Source of the DNA: Acidobacteriota bacterium
Lineage (GTDB): Bacteria > Acidobacteriota > Terriglobia > Terriglobales > Acidobacteriaceae
DNA length: 64,000 nt
NCBI GenBank assembly: GCA_018268915.1
Contig: JAFDVQ010000006.1
Location: 744,001 to 808,000 of the forward strand
Reading direction: 5' to 3'
Shown here piece by piece: positions 42,961-51,914 of this stretch. Every line of letters starts with the position of its first letter. Positions within the stretch are counted from its first letter, which is position 1. Both the position numbers and the translations under genes were made by a program. The notes below the pieces were generated by a model that made no database searches, was not told where the DNA came from, and saw only the letters and a list, made by a program, of their open reading frames with translations.

Positions 42961-44853
42961 TTGTCGTCCATTCGGCGCATCTCATGCTGCGCGGTAGGCG
43001 CCGCTATACTGGCCTGCGGTTTAGCGAATGTCGCAAGGGGCCAGGACGCGCCCGCGCAACGGCCGAATTCCGGCATGCAGCACTACTCTCCAAATGGGCC
43101 TGCCGAGAAACGCGATCCAAACAAGCGCTCTGTCACTGAGAGCGGGTTCGTCGACTCGGGACCAATCATCTTCCAGGACGTCACAAAAGCTGCAGGCCTT
43201 TCCAACTGGAAGAGCGTCATGGGCGCAGCAGACAAGCGCCTAATCATCGACACGAACGGTTCAGGCGTTGGTCTGATCGACTATGACAATGACGGCTGGC
43301 TCGACATCTATCTGGTCAACGGATCAACTTTCAATGCGCTTGACGGCAAGGAAGATTCTCCTCATGCTGCGCTGTTCCACAATAACCATGACGGTACTTT
43401 CACAGACGTAGCCGCGAAAGCCGGCGTGACTAATGATCGTTGGGGTTTCGGTGTTGCAATCGCGGACTACGACAACGATGGCTGGCCAGACATCCTCGTA
43501 ACCAACTGGGGTAAGAATCGTCTGTACCACAACAATCACGACGGCACGTTCACCGATCTGGCCGAGAAGGCAGGCGTCGCTCTCGACAACTGGTCTGCGG
43601 GCGGCACCTGGGGCGATTACGACGGAGACGGCCGGCTCGATCTCTTCATCTCGGGCTACGTTCATTTTGATCGCAACAACCTGCCCTACGAAAAGACGAA
43701 GGCGACCGGATTTTCTTACTGCGAGTTTCGCGGAGAGCCGGTGATGTGCGGCCCGATGAACCTGGAAGGCGAGCCCGATCACCTCTTCCACAACAATGGG
43801 GACGGCACGTTCGCTGATGTCAGCGTGAAAGCTGGCGTCGCCGATACTCTCAATAAGTACTACGGCCTGACCCCTGTATTCGTAGATGTCAACAACGATG
43901 GCAAGCCAGACCTCGTCGTCGCGAATGACTCGACGCTGAGCTATCTGTACCTCAACCGCGGTGATGGAACCTTCGAGGATGCGAGCTACACATCCGGCTT
44001 CGGCCTGAACGCCGACGGCAGGGAAGTGGCTGCGATGGGCATCGCCGTCGGAGACTACATGAACAATGGACGGCTCGACTTTGCCGTCAGTGACTTTGAG
44101 GATGAAAGCAAGCTGCTATTTCGCAACGAGGGCAACAGCGGCTTCAACGAAGTCTCGATGCAGTCTGGCATTGGTAAGATTTCTTTGCCATTCCTTGGCT
44201 GGGGTGATGGATTCCTCGACTTTGACAACGATGGATGGCTCGATCTGATGTTTGTAAACGGTCACATCTACCCAGCCGCTGATCGTCTCGACTGGGGCTC
44301 GTCGTACGCGCAGAAGGTGCTCCTATTTCACAACGACCACAACGGAAAGTTCACTGCAGCACCGGCAGTGAAAGGAACCGGACTTGCCGACGTCGTTTCA
44401 AGCCGTGGAGTCGCCTTCGGAGATCTCTTCAACGACGGTAAGATCGATGCGATCATCAACCAGATCGACGGCCCGCCCGTGCTCCTCAAAAACGTCAACC
44501 CTGATCAGCATCACTGGGTGGAGTTGAAGCTAGTCGGAGGCCCGAAAAGCCCGCGAGATGCAGTCGGGGCGACAGTCTGCCTCAACGCCAACGGCATACG
44601 ACAGCGCCAGGATGTGATTAGCGGTGGAAGCTACGTTTCGAGTAACGACCTTCGCCCGCATTTCGGACTTGGCGACTCTTCAGACGCCGGCTCTCTCGAA
44701 ATTCACTGGCCCTCGGGCATTAAAGAATCCATCAAGCTTTCGGCAGTCGATCGCATTTACACCATCACGGAAGGAAAAGGGATTACGTCCTCAATGTGCG
44801 CGGGGAAACCTTGTGCTAACCCTGCTTCCGCAACATCGGGGAGCAAGCCGTGA
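42961..44853 (+). CDS. CRTAC1-like FG-GAP/ASPIC-UnbV repeat protein, first of tandem pair
   Basis: 630 residues; TTG start eight bases after GGAGG. Signal peptide to about residue 27. Multiple FG-GAP/VCBS blades with Ca-binding DxDxDG loops: DYDNDGWLDIYLVN (107-120), DYDNDGWPDILVTNW, DYDGDGRLDLFISGY, DVNNDGKPDLVVAND and DFDNDGWLDLMFVNGH, so an extracytoplasmic beta-propeller. ASPIC/UnbV domain at about 521-605 (DAVGATVCLNANG, SYVSSNDLRPHFGLG, IHWPSG). In Acidobacteriota and Planctomycetota such proteins accompany TonB receptors and TPR proteins, possibly binding sugars or proteins on the outer surface. GTGA overlap with the next gene. Confidence 0.88.
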   Translation: MSSIRRISCCAVGAAILACGLANVARGQDAPAQRPNSGMQHYSPNGPAEKRDPNKRSVTESGFVDSGPIIFQDVTKAAGLSNWKSVMGAADKRLIIDTNGSGVGLIDYDNDGWLDIYLVNGSTFNALDGKEDSPHAALFHNNHDGTFTDVAAKAGVTNDRWGFGVAIADYDNDGWPDILVTNWGKNRLYHNNHDGTFTDLAEKAGVALDNWSAGGTWGDYDGDGRLDLFISGYVHFDRNNLPYEKTKATGFSYCEFRGEPVMCGPMNLEGEPDHLFHNNGDGTFADVSVKAGVADTLNKYYGLTPVFVDVNNDGKPDLVVANDSTLSYLYLNRGDGTFEDASYTSGFGLNADGREVAAMGIAVGDYMNNGRLDFAVSDFEDESKLLFRNEGNSGFNEVSMQSGIGKISLPFLGWGDGFLDFDNDGWLDLMFVNGHIYPAADRLDWGSSYAQKVLLFHNDHNGKFTAAPAVKGTGLADVVSSRGVAFGDLFNDGKIDAIINQIDGPPVLLKNVNPDQHHWVELKLVGGPKSPRDAVGATVCLNANGIRQRQDVISGGSYVSSNDLRPHFGLGDSSDAGSLEIHWPSGIKESIKLSAVDRIYTITEGKGITSSMCAGKPCANPASATSGSKP

Positions 44854-46634
44854 GTCTGAATCGTTTCCGGATTTTGCATCTTCTGTTTTACGCAACGCTA
44901 GTCTTCTCTGCGGCCGACTTCTCGCCCGCACAGTCAGCTCAACCAGCCGCAAAGCCGACCCCCGCGCCTGCGCCGCTCGTCCCAGGCAAGTTCGTAGATG
45001 TTACCGACAAGGTCGGAGTGCATTTTCTGCACCAGGCGCCGCACACCTCACGCAAGTACCTAATCGAAACCATGGGGTCAGGCGTGGCCCTTTTTGATTG
45101 CGACAACGACGGCCGTCTCGATCTGTTTTTAGTGAATGGTGCGCCATACAGCGATCCCACTCCGAAAGGATTCATCCCTCAGAAGACCGGCCCCGAATAT
45201 TGGAATCGCATGTACCACCAGAAGGCTGACGGCACATTTGAAGACGTCACTGAGAAGGCTGGTGTGCAGGGTGTTGGCTACGGTATGGGCGTTGCAGTCG
45301 CCGACTACGACAATGACGGCTACGAAGATCTGTACGTCACGGCGTACGGCGGCAATCGGCTCTACCACAACAATGGAAACTGTACTTTTACCGATGTAAC
45401 TGAGAAAGCCGGAGTGGGCGGCGGGGGTTGGTCGAGTTCTGCCGCGTGGGTCGACCTCGACAACGATGGCCTGCTTGAGCTCGTAGTCGACCGCTATGTG
45501 ACCTGGGACTGGGAAGACGTGTGGTGTGGCGAGCATCGGGAAGGCTATCGCGGTTACTGCCATCCTGACGTATTTCCGCCCATCACGATGCTGGTCTATC
45601 ACAATGATGGCAAGGGCCATTTCACGGAAGAGGCGCACAAACTCGCACTCGATAAACCGGCGAAGGCGCTGGGCATTGCATTTGCAGACTACGATCGCGA
45701 CGGCCGAGTGGATCTATTCATCGCCAACGATTCAATGCCCGAGTTCGTTTTTCACCAGAAGAAGGACGGCACTTTTGAAGAGGTCGGTCTTGAGTCCGGA
45801 GCTGCCGTGAACGCCGAGGGTCAGACCTTTGCGGGCATGGGTATCGATGTTGCCGACTACGATAACGACGGCTGGCCAGACATCGTCGTCGACGACCTTG
45901 CCAATCAGCGCTACGGCCTCTACCAGAACAACCGCGACAGCACGTTCAACTATGCGTCCGGCGAAAGCGGTATCGGTGCGATGACTCTGCTTCATTCCGG
46001 ATGGAGCTTGCGGTTTCTCGATTTCGACAACGATGGATTGAAAGACATCCTCATCGCGCAAGGACATGATCTCGACACCATCGAGCGCATCAATCCCCAG
46101 TTTCACTATCGGGAGCCGATGCTCCTCGCACGCAACACCGGAAAGAAGTTCGTCGATGTCTCTTCTATTTCAGGAGATGTCTTCCACGAAGCATGGGTGG
46201 GTCGCGGCATGGCCATCGGCGATATCGACAACGACGGACGGATTGATGCAGTCGTGACGACGAACGGAGGCCCGGCCCATGTCCTGATGAATCAGACAGA
46301 GCACCCCGGGCATTGGCTGATGCTGCGGCTTATCGGACATAAGAGCAATCGTGACGGGATTGGCGCCGTAATAGAGACCCAGACGGCGGCCGGCAAGCAG
46401 TGGGCGACCGTAACATCCTCAAGTGGATACATGTCGTCCAGCGATCCCCGGGTTCACATTGGTCTGGGCACGAGCACGAGCGCCTCGTGCATTCAGATCC
46501 AGTGGCCGAGCGGGATCCTGCAAACGCTTGAAAACGTTAAAGGAGATCAACAGGTTCAGGTCGAGGAACCGTCGCAAAACCCGACTGCTGTCGGCGCCAG
46601 GCCCACGCCAGCGTGCGGCTCCTCCGGACGATAA
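44850..46634 (+). CDS. CRTAC1-like FG-GAP/ASPIC-UnbV repeat protein, second of tandem pair
   Basis: 594 residues; GTG at 44850 overlaps the preceding stop. Signal peptide to about residue 30 (ending PAQSAQ), then the opening FVDVTDKVGVHFLHQAPH. FG-GAP blades: DCDNDGRLDLFLVNG, DYDNDGYEDLYVTAYG, DLDNDGLLELVVDRY, DYDRDGRVDLFIAND, DYDNDGWPDIVVDDL, DFDNDGLKDILIAQGHD, DIDNDGRIDAVVTTNGG. ASPIC/UnbV at about 490-560 (DGIGAVIETQTAAG, GYMSSSDPRVHIGLG, IQWPSG). Same architecture as its neighbour but clearly diverged. A receptor gene with its own regulated promoter follows. Confidence 0.88.
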   Translation: MSLNRFRILHLLFYATLVFSAADFSPAQSAQPAAKPTPAPAPLVPGKFVDVTDKVGVHFLHQAPHTSRKYLIETMGSGVALFDCDNDGRLDLFLVNGAPYSDPTPKGFIPQKTGPEYWNRMYHQKADGTFEDVTEKAGVQGVGYGMGVAVADYDNDGYEDLYVTAYGGNRLYHNNGNCTFTDVTEKAGVGGGGWSSSAAWVDLDNDGLLELVVDRYVTWDWEDVWCGEHREGYRGYCHPDVFPPITMLVYHNDGKGHFTEEAHKLALDKPAKALGIAFADYDRDGRVDLFIANDSMPEFVFHQKKDGTFEEVGLESGAAVNAEGQTFAGMGIDVADYDNDGWPDIVVDDLANQRYGLYQNNRDSTFNYASGESGIGAMTLLHSGWSLRFLDFDNDGLKDILIAQGHDLDTIERINPQFHYREPMLLARNTGKKFVDVSSISGDVFHEAWVGRGMAIGDIDNDGRIDAVVTTNGGPAHVLMNQTEHPGHWLMLRLIGHKSNRDGIGAVIETQTAAGKQWATVTSSSGYMSSSDPRVHIGLGTSTSASCIQIQWPSGILQTLENVKGDQQVQVEEPSQNPTAVGARPTPACGSSGR

Positions 46635-46802
46635 TTCAGAAACTGTCACATTCTGGACCGCCATCGCCCTCCGGAACGGCAAAGTTCATTTCATCCCCGG
46701 CACGGAAGGTCCCACCTTTCCAAGGCCGCCATTTGTCACCAAGTTTGTAGCAAAATTGCTCTTAGCAAACGGGCTCCGTATAAAGAATCCATCAGAATTT
46801 TC

Positions 46803-46832
46803 TTGACAGCCCAAATTTGGCGGACGTATATT
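46803..46832 (+). promoter_or_regulatory. Strong sigma-70-type promoter of the TonB receptor
   Basis: TTGACA (46803-46808), 18-base spacer containing the palindrome CCAAATTTGG, and TATATT (46827-46832). Transcription should begin near 46839. This makes the receptor start at 46980 (GTG after AGGAGG), not at 46803. Confidence 0.75.
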
Positions 46833-46842
46833 TGCGCGGGAT

Positions 46843-46873
46843 GGAATCGCTACCATTTTGTGGTATCGTTTCC
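46843..46873. promoter_or_regulatory. Paired LacI-type operators just downstream of the receptor promoter
   Basis: GGAATCGCTACC (46843-46854, 11/12) and GGTATCGTTTCC (46862-46873, exact) form an inverted pair about 19 bases centre to centre. They lie a few bases after the predicted transcription start, the position expected for repression by blocking RNA polymerase. Confidence 0.65.
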
Positions 46874-46979
46874 ATTCTCCGGCCCCCGGATCCAAGGCCA
46901 AGTAGAGCCCTTCCGACGTCGTGACACCCTAAAAACTACTGAGTTAGACCAACTGAACTGGGTAATACCAGGAGGCAAA

Positions 46980-49900
46980 GTGAAACGAATTCCCGTTTAT
47001 ACGGAGAGTGCCGCCCTATTGCGCCGCTCGAAAGCGGGCCTGTGGGCTGCAGTCATCCTCGCAATCGCATGTCTGATCTCTCTGGCGCCAAGGGCTGCGT
47101 ATGCCCAGGCCAGCGCCGGAATCACAGGCACGGTGACCGACCCCAGCGGGGCGGTTGTGCCGAATGCGAAAGTGACCGTCACCAACGATCAGACGTCAGT
47201 CTCGAGCGATACCACTACCAGCAGCGCTGGGAGCTATGCGTTCAGGGGACTCTTGCCCGGCAAGTACGATTTGTCGGTCGACGCCCAGGGCTTCAAAAAG
47301 GATGTAAGGAAGGCCGTTACTGTCGAAGTGAGTACGACGGCGACGGTCGACTTCACCCTCACAACTGGTGCAGCCAGCGAAACCGTCCAGGTCACAGCCG
47401 ACGAGATCGCCCTCAACACCACCGCGCCGGAATTGGGCAGCACCATTGAGCCTGCCGTCGTCGCAGCCCTGCCGGAACAGGTTTCCGGTCGTGGCCGTCA
47501 GATCGATCAGCTGCAATTCCTCGCTCCCGGCACCACCGGCGACAACTTCTCGCACCGCGTTAGCGGCGGCGTCGACTTTGAACAGGAAATCATCTACAAC
47601 GGCATCCCGGTTCCGCAGTCGGAGACCGAAGGTTACACCGTGAACTACAACCCGCCTTTCGACCTGGTTCAGGAATACAAGGTTGAGCGGTCCACCTTCT
47701 CGGCTCAGTACGGCCTGGGACAGGGCGCTCTGACTTACCAGATGAAGTCGGGCACCAACACCTATCACGGCAATCTCTTCGAAATCAACCGAAACAGCTT
47801 CTTTGACTCCGTGGGCTTCTTCAACGGTCCGCCGTGGAACTCGAATAACGTGGACAAAAAGCCGCCTGTCGATCACGAGAACAACTACGGCTTCTCAATC
47901 GGCGGTCCCATCCGCATCCCGCACATCTACGACGGCCGCAACAAGACCTTCGGCTACTATGCGCAGGAGTGGTACAAGCAGAACAACGAAAACACGAACA
48001 ATGGCACAGTGCCGACCGCTGCGGAAAAGGCAGGCGACTTCTCGAATTACCTGGGTCTCAACGCGGCTGGTCAACAGGTCGTGCTTCCAATCTACGATCC
48101 CCTCACTGGCAACCCGTTCCCGGGGAACATCATCCCTGCAAACCGTATCAGCCCAATTGCGGCAAGCATCCTGCAGTACATTCCTGACCCTGACAACTCC
48201 GGTACCGGTATCGGCGGGCAGGACAAGAACAAGAACTTTGTCCCTTACATCTCGCCGAACATCCAGCACGTATGGGGCTTCACGGTCGATCAGACTCTGA
48301 CACCTACTCAGAGCCTGCACTACACCGAATGGCGCAATACCTATCACAGCCAGGGATTCGACAATAATCCGATTGTTGTAGCTCCGAATCCGCTGGAGAG
48401 TCTGCGTGACTACCCGAACGTCGGTACTGCGTTCCTGTTGAACTACACCAATACGCTCAGCCCGCACCTGATCATGACCGCAGGCGCAGGATGGATCGGT
48501 GAAATCAACAATCAGTTCAACGTAAACAAGTTCCCACCGGTCGATAACTACTTCGGCGTGCTTCAGGAAGACATCATGCCGAACATCACCTTCGACGGCC
48601 CGCATGCGACAACCAGCTTCGGAACGAACGGTTCTAACTCCGGATCGGTCAACCGCAAGCTCGGTATCGCTCTCGTGAACAACTGGCTCTGGACGAAGGG
48701 CCGCCACACCTTCAACATCGGTGGCGAACTTCGCCGTTCCTATCAGGATGACAACGAAGAACAGACCGAAGGCGGCCAGTTCAACTTCAGCCAGAAGCAG
48801 ACCTCGATCCACAATGCGGCTGACGCCAACTTCTCAAACTACGGCAGCTCGTTTGCCAGCTTCCTCCTGGGACTTCCGGATAACACGAACCGGTCCAACT
48901 CTCAGGAAGAGAGGCTTCGCAACTGGGACTTCGCTCCTTATGTTCAGGACGACATCAAGCTGACCCCGAAGTTGACCGTCAATTTGGGAGTTCGCTGGGA
49001 CATTCAGGTGCCCTTCACCGAAGAGCACAACCTGATCGTCTTCTTCGATCCTGACAAGCCGGGGATCAATCCAATCGCCGGCATTCCGGGTGCTGCCACC
49101 AAGTTCGGCAACTGCGATGGCTGCGCTGGATACAATCGAGCCGATATCCACTTCACCCACTTCGGACCGCGTCTGGGATTTGCCTACCAGCTGACCAAGA
49201 AGATGGTTGTTCAGGCCGGCTTCAACATCGCCTTCCTGAACGGGGGAGCGTACGAATACGGCACCAGCAAAGTGGCAGTTAACTACGGCAACCTGCTGAC
49301 TGGACAGTTCCATCGTGCCAGTTCTGGAACCTTCGTCTCGGCGCCCGGATCGTGGGATACCAATCCCATCCCCGCCACCGTGGCGACACCGTTCAGCCCT
49401 GGGCTGGGCAATGGAAATACCATCAATGCCTTTAGTCGCAAGAATGGCTATGCTCCGTACAGCCAGCAGTGGAACGTTAACCTTCAACGCGAAATGCCGT
49501 ACAACATGTTCTTTGAAGCGGCCTGGGTAGGCAATCGTGTAATTCATTTGCCAAGCCAGAACAACAAAATCAATCAGATGGATCCCAAGTACGACGACCA
49601 GTACGGGAACGTCCTGAGCACATGCGCAACAAACCTCGGAAACTCTGTTCTGTCTGACAGCTTCCAGGATGGCTGCGCTCAGGCGGACGGCTTCGCTTTG
49701 CCGTACCCGACGTTCGTTGACGACTTCGGCGGTTCGGCAACAGTGCAGCAGGCACTCACGCCCTATCCGCAGTACAACTACATCTTCAACAACTTCGAGG
49801 GCTATGGAACTACCTATTACCAGGGTCTGCAGGTCACTCTGGAAAAGCGGTTCTCCAGCGGCCTCTCGTTCCTCACAGGGTACACGCTCTCCCGCCTGAT

Positions 49901-50594
49901 GGATAACACCAACAGCGGTTTCTCGAGCTTCACCTCTGGCGGCATCAACAAGTACAACCAGAAGCCGGAATACACGATCTCCAACTCCGACACTCCGCAG
50001 ACCCTCAAGGTATCCGGAACCTACGAGTTGCCGATCGGCCCCGGAAAGCAGTTTGTCAACAACCGCAAACTAGGAAACGTGGTGGGCGGATGGCAGGTCG
50101 GTTGGGTCCTCAACTACCAGGCTGGAACGCCGATGTCTGGATGCCAGTCGAGCTCAGTTTGCGAAAACGGCTCGCCGTTCCCGAATGGATTCAATAGGCC
50201 TGACCGGAATCCGTCAGTCAAGCTGAAGACCGCTTCTTACAGCAAGGTGCGGGACTACTTCACCGCGGGCGGCACAGGAGCCGGTCCCTCCTTGTTCGAT
50301 CCAGCTGCATTCACTACAACCCCCACGCAGTACGTTATCGGCAACGCAGACAGAATCTATGGCGATCTGCGCAATCCGGCATACCTGATGGAGAACCTGA
50401 ATGCCCGTAAACACTTCTACATGGGCGAGAAGTTCCAGGCAATCCTCCAGGTCGACTACTTCAACGCATTCAACCGCACGCGATTCAACGGACCCGATGA
50501 AAACGCGAGCAACGGTACGTTTACGCAAGACACTGCAACCGGCTCGCAGATCAACAACAGACAGGGCCAGTTGAAACTGCAAATCTTGTTCTAG
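46980..50594 (+). CDS. TonB-dependent receptor with carboxypeptidase-regulatory-like domain
   Basis: 1204 residues from the GTG at 46980, four bases after AGGAGG. Signal peptide residues 1-42 (AAYA before QASAG). Regulatory beta-sandwich about 46-130 (ITGTVTDPSGAVVPNAKVTV, GSYAFRGLLPGKYDL), plug about 150-265 (LPEQVSGRGRQIDQLQFLAPG), barrel to the terminal QLKLQILF. Oar/SusC-like without a SusD partner. The promoter carries two LacI-type sites, so expression is likely switched on by the same sugar that controls the GH127-like and ROK-kinase genes. A strong terminator ends the unit. Confidence 0.93.
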   Translation: MKRIPVYTESAALLRRSKAGLWAAVILAIACLISLAPRAAYAQASAGITGTVTDPSGAVVPNAKVTVTNDQTSVSSDTTTSSAGSYAFRGLLPGKYDLSVDAQGFKKDVRKAVTVEVSTTATVDFTLTTGAASETVQVTADEIALNTTAPELGSTIEPAVVAALPEQVSGRGRQIDQLQFLAPGTTGDNFSHRVSGGVDFEQEIIYNGIPVPQSETEGYTVNYNPPFDLVQEYKVERSTFSAQYGLGQGALTYQMKSGTNTYHGNLFEINRNSFFDSVGFFNGPPWNSNNVDKKPPVDHENNYGFSIGGPIRIPHIYDGRNKTFGYYAQEWYKQNNENTNNGTVPTAAEKAGDFSNYLGLNAAGQQVVLPIYDPLTGNPFPGNIIPANRISPIAASILQYIPDPDNSGTGIGGQDKNKNFVPYISPNIQHVWGFTVDQTLTPTQSLHYTEWRNTYHSQGFDNNPIVVAPNPLESLRDYPNVGTAFLLNYTNTLSPHLIMTAGAGWIGEINNQFNVNKFPPVDNYFGVLQEDIMPNITFDGPHATTSFGTNGSNSGSVNRKLGIALVNNWLWTKGRHTFNIGGELRRSYQDDNEEQTEGGQFNFSQKQTSIHNAADANFSNYGSSFASFLLGLPDNTNRSNSQEERLRNWDFAPYVQDDIKLTPKLTVNLGVRWDIQVPFTEEHNLIVFFDPDKPGINPIAGIPGAATKFGNCDGCAGYNRADIHFTHFGPRLGFAYQLTKKMVVQAGFNIAFLNGGAYEYGTSKVAVNYGNLLTGQFHRASSGTFVSAPGSWDTNPIPATVATPFSPGLGNGNTINAFSRKNGYAPYSQQWNVNLQREMPYNMFFEAAWVGNRVIHLPSQNNKINQMDPKYDDQYGNVLSTCATNLGNSVLSDSFQDGCAQADGFALPYPTFVDDFGGSATVQQALTPYPQYNYIFNNFEGYGTTYYQGLQVTLEKRFSSGLSFLTGYTLSRLMDNTNSGFSSFTSGGINKYNQKPEYTISNSDTPQTLKVSGTYELPIGPGKQFVNNRKLGNVVGGWQVGWVLNYQAGTPMSGCQSSSVCENGSPFPNGFNRPDRNPSVKLKTASYSKVRDYFTAGGTGAGPSLFDPAAFTTTPTQYVIGNADRIYGDLRNPAYLMENLNARKHFYMGEKFQAILQVDYFNAFNRTRFNGPDENASNGTFTQDTATGSQINNRQGQLKLQILF

Positions 50595-50637
50595 GTTTCC
50601 ATGGGCTCCTGAAATTGAAAGACTTGTGGCTTCCTTG

Positions 50638-50673
50638 CGCCGGACCGCTCTCATGTGGTCCGGCGATTTTTTT
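50638..50673 (+). terminator. Rho-independent terminator after the TonB receptor
   Basis: CGCCGGACC (50638-50646) pairs perfectly with GGTCCGGCG (50657-50665) and is followed by ATTTTTTT. Nine base pairs, ten-base loop. Confidence 0.92.
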
Positions 50674-50687
50674 GCTCCCTCCCGAAC

Positions 50688-50717
50688 TCAACAGATGCGC
50701 TCGACAAAACCTATAAT
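50688..50717 (+). promoter_or_regulatory. Promoter with perfect -10 box, very close to the TPR gene start
   Basis: TCAACA (50688-50693), 18-base spacer, TATAAT (50712-50717). Transcription would start near 50724, only a few bases from the ATG at 50727, so the message may be nearly leaderless. Confidence 0.55.
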
Positions 50718-50726
50718 TAATGAAGT

Positions 50727-51914
50727 ATGATGTTCTCTCTCGCCGGCAAAGCCCACCGCTCCGTACCGCTGTTGGCTGCTACTCTGGCGCTCGCCCTCTG
50801 CTTCCGAGCAGATGCTCAAGCAAAGCAAGACGAAGTAACTCCCGAAGTCCAGCGGCTCTACGCCGAAGCGCACCAAGCTTCGCAAAGCGGAGACTCAGCG
50901 ACCGCTATCGAAAGGTACCGGTCGATCATCAAGCTCGCTCCCCATCTCGCCGCCGCCTACAACAATCTCGGCGGCCTCTACTTCGACGAGCATGACTACG
51001 CACATGCTGCAGAGGTATTGAAGAGGGGGCTCGAACTTAATCCGAATATGCCCACCGCGGCTGCAATCCTCGGCATGAGCTACGTTCAGCTCGGTGAGGA
51101 CGATAAGGCGGAGCCGCTGCTCCGGAAGGCGCTCAAAGCCAATCCAAAAGACGACAAGGTCGAGATGATGCTTACCAGAATGCTCATCAATGACAAAAAA
51201 CTGGAAGAGGCAGCGCGGCACCTGAATGACTATCTCGCTCGCAATGCCAGGGACCAGCAGGCGTGGTATCTACTCGGCAAAACCTACCTGCAGCTATCAG
51301 AGGAATCGCTGAAGAAGATCAACGAAATCGATCCGGACTCAGTCGTCGCCCACGAAATTGCCGGTGAGATCGACGAGAGCATGCACAACTACGATCTAGC
51401 CCTGGTCGAATACAAGAAGGCAGTCGATATGGCTCCCGACAAGCCCGGTACCCACATGCACATGGGCGATGCCTACTGGTATATCGGCAAGTGGCAATCC
51501 GCGCAGACCGAGTTCCGTGCAGAGCTCAAGAACGATCCATACAACTGCATGGCCCATTGGAAGCTGGCCAACGCAATACTTGAGGCCAACGATTCCAACG
51601 ACGAGGCTCTGTCTGAAGCCAATTCTGCGATCGAGCGTTGTCCCTCGCTCATGCAGGCTCGAGTTGACCGAGCTCGCGCTCTCGTTAGGCTCGGGCGGCA
51701 GCCGGATGCGTTGCCGGACCTGCTGATGGCTGAGAAGGATAGCCCGACCGAGCCGAGCATTCACTTCCTGCTGGCTAACGTGTATCGCTTTCAAGGCAAG
51801 AGCGCCGAGGCTCAGAAAGAAATGCAGACTTACGGAAGGCTGCAGCGAGAGGCCAGCGCCGCCGTCGCAGGGCAGGCCAGCGATTCGAGTGCGATTAAAA
51901 ATGCGGCTCACTAG
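50727..51914 (+). CDS. Exported TPR protein
   Basis: 395 residues. Signal peptide to about residue 31 (CFRADAQA). About eight TPR units, for example PHLAAAYNNLGGLYFDEHDY near residue 70, QQAWYLLGKTYLQLS near 180, and THMHMGDAYWYIGKWQSAQ near 240. Ends in an Ala/Ser-rich tail. Likely an envelope scaffold. It follows the receptor terminator with its own promoter and overlaps the next TPR gene, so the unit is TPR, TPR, PfkB kinase. A second ATG lies directly after the first. Confidence 0.84.
   Translation: MMFSLAGKAHRSVPLLAATLALALCFRADAQAKQDEVTPEVQRLYAEAHQASQSGDSATAIERYRSIIKLAPHLAAAYNNLGGLYFDEHDYAHAAEVLKRGLELNPNMPTAAAILGMSYVQLGEDDKAEPLLRKALKANPKDDKVEMMLTRMLINDKKLEEAARHLNDYLARNARDQQAWYLLGKTYLQLSEESLKKINEIDPDSVVAHEIAGEIDESMHNYDLALVEYKKAVDMAPDKPGTHMHMGDAYWYIGKWQSAQTEFRAELKNDPYNCMAHWKLANAILEANDSNDEALSEANSAIERCPSLMQARVDRARALVRLGRQPDALPDLLMAEKDSPTEPSIHFLLANVYRFQGKSAEAQKEMQTYGRLQREASAAVAGQASDSSAIKNAAH

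Larger units (their letters stand above)
46635..46979. other. 345-base intergenic region before the second complete TonB receptor
   Basis: No gene is supported; the forward open frame through it continues one started inside the CRTAC1 gene in another frame. The second half carries the receptor promoter and paired LacI-type sites; the first half is relatively AT-rich with no recognised element. Confidence 0.6.

Noticed and set aside
44856..44867. TGAATCGTTTCC, 11/12 match to the LacI-type motif
   Set aside because: Inside the start of the second CRTAC1 gene, which is translationally coupled to the first and needs no own promoter.
43261..46300. Repeated DNDGW-type segments as possible DNA repeats
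   Set aside because: They are protein-level FG-GAP blades with diverged codons, not a DNA repeat or CRISPR array.
46423..46806. 127-residue plus-strand frame at the end of the second CRTAC1 gene
   Set aside because: Shadow of the real frame, continuing by chance into intergenic DNA.
46803..46979. Upstream extension of the TonB receptor
   Set aside because: It begins inside the -35 box and would place the promoter and operators in coding DNA; AGGAGG and a signal peptide support 46980.
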